Source of the DNA: Gammaproteobacteria bacterium | GTDB lineage: Bacteria; Pseudomonadota; Gammaproteobacteria; Steroidobacterales; Steroidobacteraceae | Direction of reading: 5' to 3' | Length of the DNA: 50,275 nucleotides | Assembly (NCBI GenBank): GCA_947455595.1 | Contig: CANGOP010000020.1 | Location: 1 to 50,275, forward strand | Part shown: piece after piece, positions 15,489 to 24,225 of the stretch | How positions within the stretch are numbered: position 1 is the stretch's first letter | Layout: every line of letters starts with the position of its first letter | The notes under the pieces: generated by a model | The model's database searches: none | What the model saw: only the letters and a program-made list of their open reading frames with translations | What the model was told of the DNA's origin: nothing | Made by a program: the position numbers and the translations under genes

Positions 15489-17038
15489 GGACCGCCGGCC
15501 GCGAGGGTCGGAGGGTGCCGATGCTGCGTCGCCTGCTCGTACGCGTAGGCAAACCGCAGCAGCGTTCCCTCGCTGAAGGCGGACCCTAAGAACGTCAGTC
15601 CTGCCGGTAACGTAGCTTGCGCATAGCCCATCGGTACCGTTATCGCCGGCCAGCCGGTTTGGGGCGACAGGATCTGACTGTTGTCGCCCGCGGGGCTAGT
15701 CATGTCGCCGACACGGCGCGGCGGATTCGACCACGTCGGATAGACGATCGCGTCGATACGCAGAGCCTGCATCGCTTGTGTCAGGGCTGCGCGCAAGGCG
15801 ACTTTAGGTGGGTCCGTGTAGACGTCTTCGCATGGGCTGCGGCGGTCATCGGGATCCATGGGCGCCGCCGCGGCCGTGTGCAAGTCACCATCGATATAGG
15901 GCAAATAGAGCCCTGATTGAATGACGTCATCCAATGAATGCACCGGGGCGTCACTCGCACGCGTCTGCAAGTAGTGATTCAGGTCGTTCTGAAAGTCACC
16001 ACACCACACTCCGTGGGTGAGTCGGTCGTAATCGACCAGATCAAAGGGATCGATTATTTGGGCGCCCGCCGCTTTTAGATCGGCAATTGCGCGATCCAGC
16101 AGGGCACGGATTTCAGGGTCCGTGGTGCTGGTGTCGACGTAGCGGCGAAAGACCGCGATGCGGGCTCCGACGAGCCCTTGGCGGTCCAGATACGTTCGGT
16201 AATCGGCGTGTGGGTACTGCAGCGCCCTGGCCGTGACCGGATCCTCTGGATCAACAGCGGCTAGGACATTGAGGAGCGTCGCCGCATCAGCGACGGTTCG
16301 GGTCATCGGACCGCCCACGTCGTTGTGTGCAAAAAGCGGAACAATGCCGCGACGACTGGTCAGGCCTACGCTAGGCCGTAGACCGACCAAGGCAGTATGC
16401 GAGGACGGACCGCGAATCGAATTGCCGGTATCACTACCCAATCCAACGGCGCCAAAGTCGGCGGAGACCGCTGCCGCAGTGCCGCCGCTCGATCCTGCGG
16501 GAACGCGGTCGAGCGCGTAGGGATTACGTGTGACGCCACCGATAGAACTCTCAGTTTTGTAGGGTGAGAACGCCCATTCAGCCATATTGGATTTGGCGAG
16601 CACGATTGCGCCGGCTGCTTTGAGGCGCTCGACCATGAACGCGTCGGTCTTGGGCTCGTAGCCTTTCAGCGCTAACGAGCCAGCGGCCGTCTGCAGCCCC
16701 ACGGTCTCATAGTTGTCTTTAACGATCACCGTGACGCACTGCAGTGGCAGTAACTGCCCGGTTTTGGCCAGACGTTGATCGAGACGGTCTGCTTGCTCAA
16801 GCGCATCCGGCGCAAGCACGACGATCGCATTCAAGTGAGTCGATTGATCGATCGAACGGATTCGACCTTGGTAGTACTCGACGACCTGCCGACACGTCAC
16901 ATTGTGTTGGACGAGGGCCTCCTGCAGTCCCGCTATCGTGCTTTCCGTGGGTACATAGCGACCCGCCAGAGCCGTCGTGGAGTTGACGAGAGCGGCCCAC
17001 AGCATCCAAACGATGGCTCGATTCGAACGCGGCAACAT
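15485..17038 (-). CDS. Exported amidase-signature family amidase
   Basis: About 517 residues. A signal peptide (IVWMLWAALVNSTTALAG) precedes the amidase-signature domain with its Ser-cisSer-Lys triad: Lys in VIVKDNYET, the cis-Ser in PAGSSGGTAAAV and the nucleophile in LGSDTGNSIRGPSS. It hydrolyses an amide to acid and ammonia; the substrate is not defined by sequence. AGGAG sits just ahead of ATG 17038. It lies 63 bases downstream of madM on the same strand and may share its transcript, which would make a malonamate-like substrate conceivable (inference). The C-terminal region is complete, and the stop overlaps that of ybdL. Confidence 0.92.
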   Translation of the reverse strand: MLPRSNRAIVWMLWAALVNSTTALAGRYVPTESTIAGLQEALVQHNVTCRQVVEYYQGRIRSIDQSTHLNAIVVLAPDALEQADRLDQRLAKTGQLLPLQCVTVIVKDNYETVGLQTAAGSLALKGYEPKTDAFMVERLKAAGAIVLAKSNMAEWAFSPYKTESSIGGVTRNPYALDRVPAGSSGGTAAAVSADFGAVGLGSDTGNSIRGPSSHTALVGLRPSVGLTSRRGIVPLFAHNDVGGPMTRTVADAATLLNVLAAVDPEDPVTARALQYPHADYRTYLDRQGLVGARIAVFRRYVDTSTTDPEIRALLDRAIADLKAAGAQIIDPFDLVDYDRLTHGVWCGDFQNDLNHYLQTRASDAPVHSLDDVIQSGLYLPYIDGDLHTAAAAPMDPDDRRSPCEDVYTDPPKVALRAALTQAMQALRIDAIVYPTWSNPPRRVGDMTSPAGDNSQILSPQTGWPAITVPMGYAQATLPAGLTFLGSAFSEGTLLRFAYAYEQATQHRHPPTLAAGGP

Positions 17039-17101
17039 CCAATCTCCTGAATCGATCGGGTGATCGGTGTGGATGCTACCGCGGTTCATGGGTTCCAGGT
17101 G

Positions 17102-17866
17102 TCAGGACATCCAAGCCCGGACGATCAGAAAGAACACCGAGGGGCAGATCAGGCAACCTATGCCGGTATGGAAGGTGGCCACGAGTGCGCCGTAGGGAAC
17201 GAGCCGTCGATCCGTGGCAGCCAGTCCCGCTGTGACACCGCTCACCGTGCCGGCAAGTCCGCCGAACACCATGGCTGAGCGCGGCGTGGTCAGATGCAGC
17301 GCGCGTGCTGCGAGGGGCGTTCCGACCATGACGAGAATTGCTTTGAGCAGACCCGCCGACACACTCAAGGCGAGGATATCGGAAGAGGCGCCGAGTGCAG
17401 CGCCGGTGACGGGCCCGACGATATAGGTGACGGCACCTGCGCCTATGGTCGTCAGGATCACGGGGTCGGTGTAGCCAAAGCAACGCGCGACCACCACGCC
17501 CACGACAAACGGCACGATCGTCCCGAGCAGGAGTGACACGGCACCGAGCACGCCTGCCTCGCGGAGATGTCGGGGATCGACCTCAAACGCGGTCGCCACG
17601 ATCGTGAAGTCCCGCAACATCGCGCCACCCATCAGACTGATACCGCCCAGCATTGTCCAATCGGCCACGCCTTTGCTGCCGCCAGTGAGACGACCGCCGA
17701 CATAGGCGAGCACGAGACCGATGACGATGGCGATGGCGGAGGCGTGCACGCGGCCCGCCGTCAGGCGCGCTGACAGGGTGGAGGCCACGACCGTGATCAA
17801 CCCCACCACAGTAAACGCAGTGATCAAGCCGTTTTGGGTGGCCACTTTGACCAAGAGGTCAGTCAT
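17102..17866 (-). CDS. madM: Malonate transporter subunit MadM
   Basis: 254 residues, integral membrane, with about eight to nine hydrophobic segments. It matches the large subunit of the two-component sodium:malonate symporter MadLM (GLITAFTVVGLITVVAS, GGSKGVADWTMLGGISLMGGAMLRDF, VGPVTGAALGASSD, VFGGLAGTVSGVTAGLAATD). Malonate is taken up with sodium. Its start overlaps the end of madL by 8 bases, so translation is probably coupled. No malonate decarboxylase or malonyl-CoA synthetase gene is present in this window, so the fate of malonate must be encoded elsewhere. Confidence 0.93.
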   Translation of the reverse strand: MTDLLVKVATQNGLITAFTVVGLITVVASTLSARLTAGRVHASAIAIVIGLVLAYVGGRLTGGSKGVADWTMLGGISLMGGAMLRDFTIVATAFEVDPRHLREAGVLGAVSLLLGTIVPFVVGVVVARCFGYTDPVILTTIGAGAVTYIVGPVTGAALGASSDILALSVSAGLLKAILVMVGTPLAARALHLTTPRSAMVFGGLAGTVSGVTAGLAATDRRLVPYGALVATFHTGIGCLICPSVFFLIVRAWMS

Positions 17867-18248
17867 GGCCGTCGCTCCCCTCGGAGACTATCGACGCGAT
17901 AGTCGGTTCATGCCGGTTGATCCAACGAACCAGCAGTCCGCAGGCCAAGACCGTGACGACCGCTGCGATGAGCGCAATGAAGCCGGCACCGAGCGCTTTG
18001 TGCACATCCAACTGCAGGGCGGTGGCAACCACGACGGGGATATACATGCCGCCCCAGAACGTGACACCACTGAGCAGGGGCTTGTCCGCATTCTGTCGAC
18101 GGGAGAACCAACGGGCGATCAGGAGTAGCAACATGGCAAGGCCGACCCCACCCACATTCGCCTGAATCCCCATCCAAGTGCCTAGCCACTCCCCGAGCGC
18201 GAGGCCGACGAGATAGCACGCCGCGAGCACGGCGGTTCCATAGATCAT
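17859..18248 (-). CDS. madL: Malonate transporter subunit MadL
   Basis: 129 residues with four hydrophobic helices, the small subunit of MadLM. The sequence GTAVLAACYLVGLALGEWLG, then ANVGGVGLAMLLLLI, GVTFWGGMYIPVVVAT and FIALIAAVVTVLACG fits the family and its length. It leads a leftward operon madL-madM-(amidase). GGGGGA lies 7 nt before ATG 18248. The 187-base region to the divergent Phd-like gene contains a palindrome with a TGTACA core, a possible operator for both directions. Confidence 0.92.
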   Translation of the reverse strand: MIYGTAVLAACYLVGLALGEWLGTWMGIQANVGGVGLAMLLLLIARWFSRRQNADKPLLSGVTFWGGMYIPVVVATALQLDVHKALGAGFIALIAAVVTVLACGLLVRWINRHEPTIASIVSEGSDGHD

Positions 18249-18362
18249 GTTTCAGTCCCCCTCGATTGGATCGAACAACATGGTTCCGATCTCGAATGAA
18301 CCGAGTGTGCCGCGAATGCAGCCAAGCGTCGATGGTGAGGGGAATCGCCATGACGGGAGGGC

Positions 18363-18412
18363 GGGGTGTACAAACCCCGGAGGATCACGTGTATAAAGTA
18401 GCCAAAGTGGCT
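18363..18412. promoter_or_regulatory. Candidate Phd/YefM-type operator and promoter between madL and the Phd-like gene
   Basis: GGGGTGTACAAACCCC at 18363-18378 is an inverted repeat (GGGGT/ACCCC) containing TGTACA, the core I recall for E. coli YefM-YoeB operators. For the rightward gene a -10 TATAAA (18392-18397) lies 17 nt after TACAAA (18369-18374), so the palindrome would cover the -35. A second small inverted repeat AGCCA-aag-TGGCT (18400-18412) lies near the predicted start of transcription. Confidence 0.42.
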
Positions 18413-18435
18413 CTTTTGGATGGTAGGTCTCTGGG

Positions 18436-19206
18436 ATGATGATCTTTTCTGCTCGCGATGCAAAAAATGCCTTCGGCCGATTACTGGACGAAGCCGCCGC
18501 CGCACCGGTGCGGATCGAAAAACACGGCCGCGCCGTGGCCGTTGTGATGTCCGTGCGTCATCATCAGAAGCTGCTTGAGGAGCGGGATGATCTGATCGCG
18601 CAGCTCGGCGCGCTGCATCCGGAGCTGTCGAAACTGCACGCTGAGAACGACCGGCTTCGAGCGGCCCTGGCGCCGGCTCGAGGGGAACCCGCAGCCGTGG
18701 TGCAGACTGACGCGCCACCGGAGACGGACGAGGACTCACCGCTCAACCAGTATGACTTGAGTGCCGCGGACGGTCGCTTGCGTTTCTTGTGGGCACTGCA
18801 TTTTGATTACCAAGAGCAGGGCCTGCTCATGGCGGTGAATCACGTCTGGGATTCCTTGGGCGCTCCCAAGGCCGCTCGGTGCGAGGCGATGGCGGGTCGT
18901 CTGGGCCTCAGGGGGCGCGGCAAGACGGCATTACGGCATGTCTTGGAACGATTTCTCCAGGAAACCCTTTACGAACTGCCGGTCGAGGAGATTCCGTCGA
19001 TGGCGGATTTTCCAGACTTCGAACGTTGGAATGCCGTCTGCCACGAGATCTTTCAACGGGCAGATGCCGCGTACTGTGCGATCGCTCGTCGTTATGAGGC
19101 GCTTTTGGATGGTCGAGAGCCTGAGTTGCCGGTTCCGCCGGCACCCCTTGGTCGTCTCATCAAGGGACCGTGGCGACGCATTCGATCGACGCCACACAAG
19201 CAGTAG
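18436..19206 (+). CDS. Phd/YefM-like DNA-binding domain fused to a long unknown C-terminal domain
   Basis: 256 residues. Residues 1-50 are a Phd/YefM antitoxin fold: FSARDAKNAFGRLLDEAAAAPVRIEKHGRAVAVVMSVRHHQKLLEERD, the segment that dimerises and binds DNA. Residues 52-75 are a short coiled coil (LIAQLGALHPELSKLHAENDRLRAAL), then a Pro/Asp-rich linker. From about 105 to the end comes an unrecognised alpha-rich domain (RLRFLWALHFDYQEQGLLMAVNHVWDSL and later WNAVCHEIFQRADAAYCAIARRYEALL). Ordinary Phd antitoxins are about 80 residues, and no toxin gene is adjacent, so this is probably a solitary regulator rather than an antitoxin (inference). It is divergent from madLM. Two ATG codons in a row make the exact start uncertain by one residue. 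Confidence 0.82.
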   Translation: MMIFSARDAKNAFGRLLDEAAAAPVRIEKHGRAVAVVMSVRHHQKLLEERDDLIAQLGALHPELSKLHAENDRLRAALAPARGEPAAVVQTDAPPETDEDSPLNQYDLSAADGRLRFLWALHFDYQEQGLLMAVNHVWDSLGAPKAARCEAMAGRLGLRGRGKTALRHVLERFLQETLYELPVEEIPSMADFPDFERWNAVCHEIFQRADAAYCAIARRYEALLDGREPELPVPPAPLGRLIKGPWRRIRSTPHKQ

Positions 19207-19215
19207 AACGTGAGG

Positions 19216-19246
19216 GGATCCGGAGCCGGGTGCCGGCTCCGGATCC
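19216..19246. terminator. Perfect 14-bp stem hairpin between convergent genes
   Basis: The arms GGATCCGGAGCCGG (19216-19229) and CCGGCTCCGGATCC (19233-19246) pair perfectly around a three-base loop. It lies in the 46-base gap between the convergent Phd-like and small membrane protein genes. There is no T run, so it probably acts as a bidirectional or Rho-assisted stop. Confidence 0.65.
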
Positions 19247-19252
19247 GTCGAA

Positions 19253-19564
19253 TCACGGCTTCGCGCGATTCACAACGCCCATGAGGACGCTCGACAGCGA
19301 GGCGCCGGCGGCAATCGCGCCGATCGATGCCGAGATAGCGTGCAGGTAACTGCCCACAGCCGGGATCGCATCAAAGTTGGCAGACATCGTCGTCAGCGCA
19401 ATCGCGCCGATCACCGTGCCAACCACTTGGTCACCCGAAACACTGAGGCCTGCGTAGAGACCCACCAACAAGAGGATCAGCGGTTGCATTGGGATGACCG
19501 GTGCAAAGGCGCCGACGATGGCAACAGCCAAGCCAACCCAACCCACGATCTTATTCGCGTTCAT
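19253..19564 (-). CDS. Small membrane protein of unknown function
   Basis: About 103 residues with three strongly hydrophobic stretches (IVGWVGLAVAIVGAF, LILLLVGLYAGLSV, VVGTVIGAIALTTM) and a small-residue-rich tail (AISASIGAIAAGASLSSVLMGVV). It is probably an inner-membrane protein with three or four helices. GGGGG lies 9 nt ahead of ATG 19564; a TTG at 19570 is the longer alternative. The family is not recognised. It stands alone, convergent with the Phd-like gene and with a 380-base upstream region before the amylosucrase. Confidence 0.72.
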   Translation of the reverse strand: MNANKIVGWVGLAVAIVGAFAPVIPMQPLILLLVGLYAGLSVSGDQVVGTVIGAIALTTMSANFDAIPAVGSYLHAISASIGAIAAGASLSSVLMGVVNRAKP

Positions 19565-19950
19565 TCTCAATTACCCCCAAGTAGCGATGTATGTCTTTTT
19601 CTTCGTCTCGACGGGGCGCCCAGTTCGGTTACCCCGACTCGACACCTAATGGATATGCCTTTCTGACGGGTCTGTCAAGAAAGTGAAAAAAGTGATCACC
19701 CGCGGTCGAGTGACCTTCCCGACCGGCAGGAATGGACTTGGGTGCGGCGCAAGGCCGGTGGGTTGCCGTCCGTTCGGCCGGCCGAAACGCTTCGCCTGAC
19801 GCTGCACGGCGAGGGATTGCAGCGACTTTTTTCTCAATTTGAAAACCCCACTTGTATCAAAAAACGCCTTATGACATCGTTTGCAGTTAAGATAACAAGG
19901 CATCACGCGGCCGCGAATTGTTGGCTATTCAGGCGTGACTGCTGTGGGTG
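19565..19950. other. Intergenic region upstream of the amylosucrase gene
   Basis: About 386 bases with no supported gene. It carries the divergent upstream regions of the small membrane protein and the amylosucrase. An AT-rich section with TTGCAG and TAAGATAAC at about 19879-19893 could contribute to a rightward promoter, but the spacing is poor. The open frames on both strands here have no ribosome-binding site and no recognised domain. Confidence 0.5.
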
Positions 19951-21882
19951 ATGAGTGAGGGGTGGCGGGTGTTGTCGATCGAGCATCAGATTCGGCTGGC
20001 GCAGGGGCATGTCGTGGACGCCCTCCTGAGACGGCCGGCCATTCAACAGGCAATATCCGCCTGGGAGCCTTTTCATCAGCGCCTCGAGCAGCATTTTCCG
20101 GCCCTGCTCACCGAATTGTCCGCGCTGTATGGCGAGCGAGCCGACTTCCTAGACTTCGTGGAGTCGCTACTGGCGACGGCCTTTGATGCGTGGGCTCAAC
20201 GACCGGAGGAGCTCAAGGCGCTGGATCTTGCGCGCGAAAAGGACCCGACGTGGTTCCAGTCGCAGGAGATGCTTGGGGGTGTCTGCTATGTCGACAAGTT
20301 CGCCGGCAGTCTCCAGGGCATAGAGGCGCAGATTCCCTATTTCCAAGAGCTCGGGTTGACCTATCTGCATCTGATGCCGCTCTTTAAGTGCCCAGAGGGC
20401 AATAGTGACGGCGGCTATGCGGTGTCGAGCTACCGGGATGTGAATCCGGCGCTGGGAACGATGGCGGACCTGCAGTCGTTGGCGCGAGCACTGCGAAAGG
20501 CCGGTATCAGCCTGGTGCTCGACTTTATCTTCAATCACACCTCGAACGAGCATGATTGGGCACGCGGTTGTCTCGCCGGGGATCCGCAGTACCGTGACTT
20601 TTACTTGTTGTACCCGGATCGCACGTTGCCGGATCAGTACGACCGGACCTTGCGGGAAATCTTTCCTGATCAACATCCTGGCGGCTTTTCGCCATTGCCC
20701 GACGGGCGTTGGGTGTGGACCACCTTCAATTCCTTCCAGTGGGATCTGAATTACGCGAATCCGGCCGTCTTCACGGCGATGGCCGGCGAAATGCTCGCGA
20801 TCGCGAATATCGGCACGGAATTCTTGCGGATGGATGCGGTGGCCTTCGTCTGGAAGAAGCTGGGCACCAGTTGCGAAAACCTGCCCGAGGCGCATACGGT
20901 CATTCGGGCTTTCAGCGCCCTGGCGCGGATTGCCTCGCCAAGTCTGCTGTTTAAGTCAGAAGCGATCGTCCACCCGGATGACGTGGTCAAATATATTTCG
21001 TCTCAGGAGTGCCAACTCTCCTACAACCCGTTGCAGATGGCGTTGTTGTGGAACACGTTGGCAACACGCGAGGTGAACCTGCTGCAGCAGGCTTTGGAGA
21101 ATCGGCACGCGTTGCCCCACGATACGGCGTGGGTCAACTATGTGCGCAGTCACGATGACATTGGCTGGACGTTCTCCGACGAGGATGCCGCGCAGTTCGG
21201 AATCAACGGGTTTCATCACCGGCAATTCCTCAACCGTTTTTACGTGAACCGCTTTGAGGGCAGTTTCGCCCGCGGAGTGCCGTTTCAAGACAATCCGGTG
21301 ACGGGTGATTGTCGTATCTGCGGCACCTGCGCCTCGCTGACCGGCGTTGAGCACGGCGACCCGCATGGCGTTGCGCGGATGTTGCTGCTCTACAGCGTTG
21401 CGCTATCGAGCGGCGGTATCCCGCTGCTGTATCTCGGCGACGAGGTCGGTTCCGTGAACGACTATGGCTATTTGTCCAACGCCGATCAGGCCATGGACAG
21501 TCGCTGGGTGCACCGTCCTGCGTTTGACTCGGAACGCTATGCGCTGCGCCACAACCCCGGCACGACGGCCGGGCAGATCTATGCGGGTCTGTTGCACATG
21601 ATCGCGGTCCGTAAGGCACAGCCGGCCTTTGCGGGAGGGCAGTTGCAGGGCTTTCGATCCGGCTCACGCAGCGTGCTCGGCTATACCCGGGGACACTCGG
21701 GTGCCGAGGTGTTGGTGCTCGCGAACTTCAGCGAGCGGGTGCAGCGCGTGCCCGCAGCGGTCATGAGCGCCCAACCGGAGTTGGCGCGGGATCTCATCGG
21801 CGGACACCCTCACCGGTTACGGGAAGGGCTGACGCTCGCCCCGTATCAGGTGTTGTGGCTGGCCTACGGCGAGACCGCGTGA
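19951..21882 (+). CDS. Amylosucrase (GH13 subfamily 4)
   Basis: About 643 residues, full family length. Amylosucrase moves glucose from sucrose onto a growing alpha-1,4-glucan and releases fructose. The N-terminal helical domain (1-95) is followed by the (beta/alpha)8 barrel. Numbering from this start, D295 (FLRMDAVAF), E337 (FKSEAIV) and D402 (VRSHDDIGW) sit exactly nine residues after the Neisseria polysaccharea catalytic D286, E328 and D393. D153 in the [13 protein letters not shown] motif matches D144, one half of its pocket salt bridge. [12 protein letters not shown] and the VEHGD region are also amylosucrase-like. A sucrose hydrolase of the same subfamily cannot be excluded. There is no signal peptide. 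No sucrose transporter or glucan enzyme is adjacent. The ATG at 19951 follows a possible GTG at 19948. Confidence 0.9.
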   Translation: MSEGWRVLSIEHQIRLAQGHVVDALLRRPAIQQAISAWEPFHQRLEQHFPALLTELSALYGERADFLDFVESLLATAFDAWAQRPEELKALDLAREKDPTWFQSQEMLGGVCYVDKFAGSLQGIEAQIPYFQELGLTYLHLMPLFKCPEGNSDGGYAVSSYRDVNPALGTMADLQSLARALRKAGISLVLDFIFNHTSNEHDWARGCLAGDPQYRDFYLLYPDRTLPDQYDRTLREIFPDQHPGGFSPLPDGRWVWTTFNSFQWDLNYANPAVFTAMAGEMLAIANIGTEFLRMDAVAFVWKKLGTSCENLPEAHTVIRAFSALARIASPSLLFKSEAIVHPDDVVKYISSQECQLSYNPLQMALLWNTLATREVNLLQQALENRHALPHDTAWVNYVRSHDDIGWTFSDEDAAQFGINGFHHRQFLNRFYVNRFEGSFARGVPFQDNPVTGDCRICGTCASLTGVEHGDPHGVARMLLLYSVALSSGGIPLLYLGDEVGSVNDYGYLSNADQAMDSRWVHRPAFDSERYALRHNPGTTAGQIYAGLLHMIAVRKAQPAFAGGQLQGFRSGSRSVLGYTRGHSGAEVLVLANFSERVQRVPAAVMSAQPELARDLIGGHPHRLREGLTLAPYQVLWLAYGETA

Positions 21883-21889
21883 GCCCTCG

Positions 21890-23122
21890 CTAAGGGCTTG
21901 GCGCGCACGCGTTTTTCACCGGCTCGCCGGCGTAACGAGCGCGGATCCACGCCAATTGCTCGGGCGTGCTTTGATCCATCGTGGGGTCGTGATCGAGACC
22001 CGGATACGTGTGGAAGGTGATGGGCAGCTTGGCCGCGCAGGCGTCCCGGGCGGCGCTCTGGACCAAGGCATAGGGCACGGTGCGATCGGCGTCGCCGGCA
22101 ATCAGCAGCAGCGGCTTTGCTAGGGGGGCCTTGCCCAACGTGTTCGTGGCAATGAATTCCTTCACCGCCGCGTGGTCCTGCCAGCCCTTCTCGTGCACGA
22201 CAGGCGCTTGGCTGTGCGCATCCAAGGTAGCGCCGTAAGCATAGTTCCAGCAGCCTTGCGTCGTGACCGAGGGGTACAGCTTGAGCGCAGCGCCTGACAG
22301 CATGCTCGCCGGATCAAAGGTCGGGTTGAGCGCACGGAAAGCAAATGCGATGTACGGTAGGTACATGGCCGCCTCTGGACCCGCTTGCGCCATGGTGTGG
22401 GTGAGTTGCCCTAAGTCCGCGCCGGCCGCGACGGACACAGCACCGAGAAAGCCGGGATCTTGGCGCTTGGCTTCCATCTCATCGACGCCCCAGGCCGCGT
22501 AGCCGCCTTGGGAGTGACCGACGACAACCCAACGCTCATCAAGGCCTTTGACGGCCTGATGAGCGGCGCGGATGGAGTAAATCACGTCATACGACTGGGC
22601 GATTTTATTGATGTACTGATGAGGCCCCGGAGTGCCGAGTCCCTGATAGTCCGTGGCCACCACCGCGAAGCCCGCGCGCACCATCGGAAACAGGCCTTCT
22701 TCACCGTAGGATAAATTCTTATCCAAGCTCGGCGCGCAGACGCGCGCCACGCCGGTGGTGCCGTGGGCCCACGCGATCACCGGCCATCCGTGGGCGGGTG
22801 CCGTGCCCGCGGGGATCAGGACGACCGCCGAGGTTGCGACGTCTTTTCCGTGCGCATCCAGTGAGTGGTACAGAATCCGCACCGCTTGGGTGCCTTTCGG
22901 GACGTTGTAGCCGGCAAAGGTTTCTTTGTGGAGCAAGTCACCGGCGACCGTGCCCTTAAGCGAGGGTGGCCGGTAGAACGGCGTGAGCGGTAGCGCCGTC
23001 GCTTTCTCCATCTGCTTGGCCTCGGCGAGGGAGTGCGGCATGGGCCACTCATCGGCGTTCGCGATCCCGTTCAAGGTCACGCAGAAGAGAAGGGTGCTGA
23101 GCGCGGCCAATGTACGGGGCAT
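21890..23122 (-). CDS. Secretory lipase-type alpha/beta hydrolase
   Basis: About 410 residues with a signal peptide (LAALSTLLFCVTLNGIANA). The body matches the LIP/secretory lipase family: AGYNVPKGTQAVRILYHSLDAHGKDVATSAVVLIPAG, WAHGTTGVARVCAPS, a TDYQGLGTPG stretch, the nucleophile GHSQGGYAAW, the acid in AGDADRTVPY and the His in PGLDHDPTM. It probably hydrolyses esters outside the cytoplasm. GGAG lies six nt before ATG 23122. It is convergent with the amylosucrase (7-base gap) and in line with the metallophosphatase upstream (89 bases). Confidence 0.9.
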   Translation of the reverse strand: MPRTLAALSTLLFCVTLNGIANADEWPMPHSLAEAKQMEKATALPLTPFYRPPSLKGTVAGDLLHKETFAGYNVPKGTQAVRILYHSLDAHGKDVATSAVVLIPAGTAPAHGWPVIAWAHGTTGVARVCAPSLDKNLSYGEEGLFPMVRAGFAVVATDYQGLGTPGPHQYINKIAQSYDVIYSIRAAHQAVKGLDERWVVVGHSQGGYAAWGVDEMEAKRQDPGFLGAVSVAAGADLGQLTHTMAQAGPEAAMYLPYIAFAFRALNPTFDPASMLSGAALKLYPSVTTQGCWNYAYGATLDAHSQAPVVHEKGWQDHAAVKEFIATNTLGKAPLAKPLLLIAGDADRTVPYALVQSAARDACAAKLPITFHTYPGLDHDPTMDQSTPEQLAWIRARYAGEPVKNACAPSP

Positions 23123-23211
23123 GACGGACTCCGCAAACGATAGGGGCGAGCAGAGTATCCCCACCCACCGTTGAGCGTCCATTCGGTTTGCCCGCGCTGC
23201 CCCGAGGATGA

Positions 23212-24171
23212 TCAGCGCGATGACTGGGCGATCACATCAAACGAATCGCGAACCGCAAAGGTTTGTGGGTGGGTGCTATCGGCATCTTCGAGTCGGTGCA
23301 TATCCACGTGCATCCGTTCACCCTCGACATCGAGCGTCAGGAAGTGAAAGTTGGGTTCGCCAACGGTGTGAAACAGATCCCCTTCACGACTCACCGGATA
23401 AGGCTTCGCGCCGCCACCACCGGAAACCAAATAAGTCACGCCGTTGAGTTCACGATGTTCGTAATTGTGGATGTGGCCGGCGACCACGACGAGTCGCGCC
23501 GAGAGTGTCTTGGCACGTTCGCCGAGATAGTCGGCCAGCACCACCTCATTCGGACGCACGTTATGGCGTAGCGGGTCGAATTCCCGAGCCGCCACGGGCG
23601 GATGGTGTAGGAACAAGATCACAAAGCGGGCACTCGCCGGCAGGGTATCCAGTTCGTTCTCGAGCCAGCGGCGCTGCTCTGAGCCGAAGCCGAGCGGACG
23701 GGCACTGTCGAGCGCAATGGCTCGAATGCCGGCTCCGATGTCAACGCTGTACCAACGCAGGCCATTGAGCCGAGGGTTGGCCGACCACCAGTGGGCGAGA
23801 CACTCCGCTTCCGTGCAGCCAGCGAATTCGTGATTGCCGAGGGCAGGGAAGATCTCCATCTGCCGCTCGCGCCAGATGGCCGTTTCTTGCGCGTAAACGG
23901 CGTAATCATTCACGGTGCCGCCATGCCACGGCACGTCGCCGGTCATGAGTACCGCGTCAGCGCCGGTCTCAGCTATGCCGTGGACCAACGCTTGCCGGGC
24001 GAAGGGTCGCGAAGCGTCTCGCTCGGCCACATCCGTGAAACGCTGATCGCCGTAGGCGATGAGCCGTACGTGCGCGGGGTTCCGTGGGGTGACGCTGAAC
24101 GACGCGGCCGTTGCCGCAGCGCCCCCCGCGCAGATCATGATGGCCACGAGGCCCGTGACGATAGGTTGCAT
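23212..24171 (-). CDS. Exported calcineurin-like metallophosphoesterase
   Basis: About 319 residues. The signal peptide (IVTGLVAIMICAGGAAATAAS) is followed by the five metallophosphatase blocks: AYGDQRF, TGDVPWHGG, ALGNHEFAG, LFLHHPPV and VAGHIHNYEH. These residues bind the two metal ions. The layout resembles purple-acid-phosphatase-like periplasmic enzymes; the substrate is unknown. The first domain keeps D in GDQ and GDV, so activity is expected. It lies on the same strand as the acyltransferase gene (54 bases downstream of it). Confidence 0.92.
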   Translation of the reverse strand: MQPIVTGLVAIMICAGGAAATAASFSVTPRNPAHVRLIAYGDQRFTDVAERDASRPFARQALVHGIAETGADAVLMTGDVPWHGGTVNDYAVYAQETAIWRERQMEIFPALGNHEFAGCTEAECLAHWWSANPRLNGLRWYSVDIGAGIRAIALDSARPLGFGSEQRRWLENELDTLPASARFVILFLHHPPVAAREFDPLRHNVRPNEVVLADYLGERAKTLSARLVVVAGHIHNYEHRELNGVTYLVSGGGGAKPYPVSREGDLFHTVGEPNFHFLTLDVEGERMHVDMHRLEDADSTHPQTFAVRDSFDVIAQSSR

Positions 24172-24225
24172 GGAGATCCCCGGAAGTTGGAGCGCCACCC
24201 GGGGGGGGCGATTCGTGCAATCCGC

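Noticed and set aside
19646..19951. Opposed open frames of 86 and 69 residues upstream of the amylosucrase, considered as transposase remnants
   Set aside because: Neither shows a recognisable transposase motif or a ribosome-binding site, and no terminal repeats were found.
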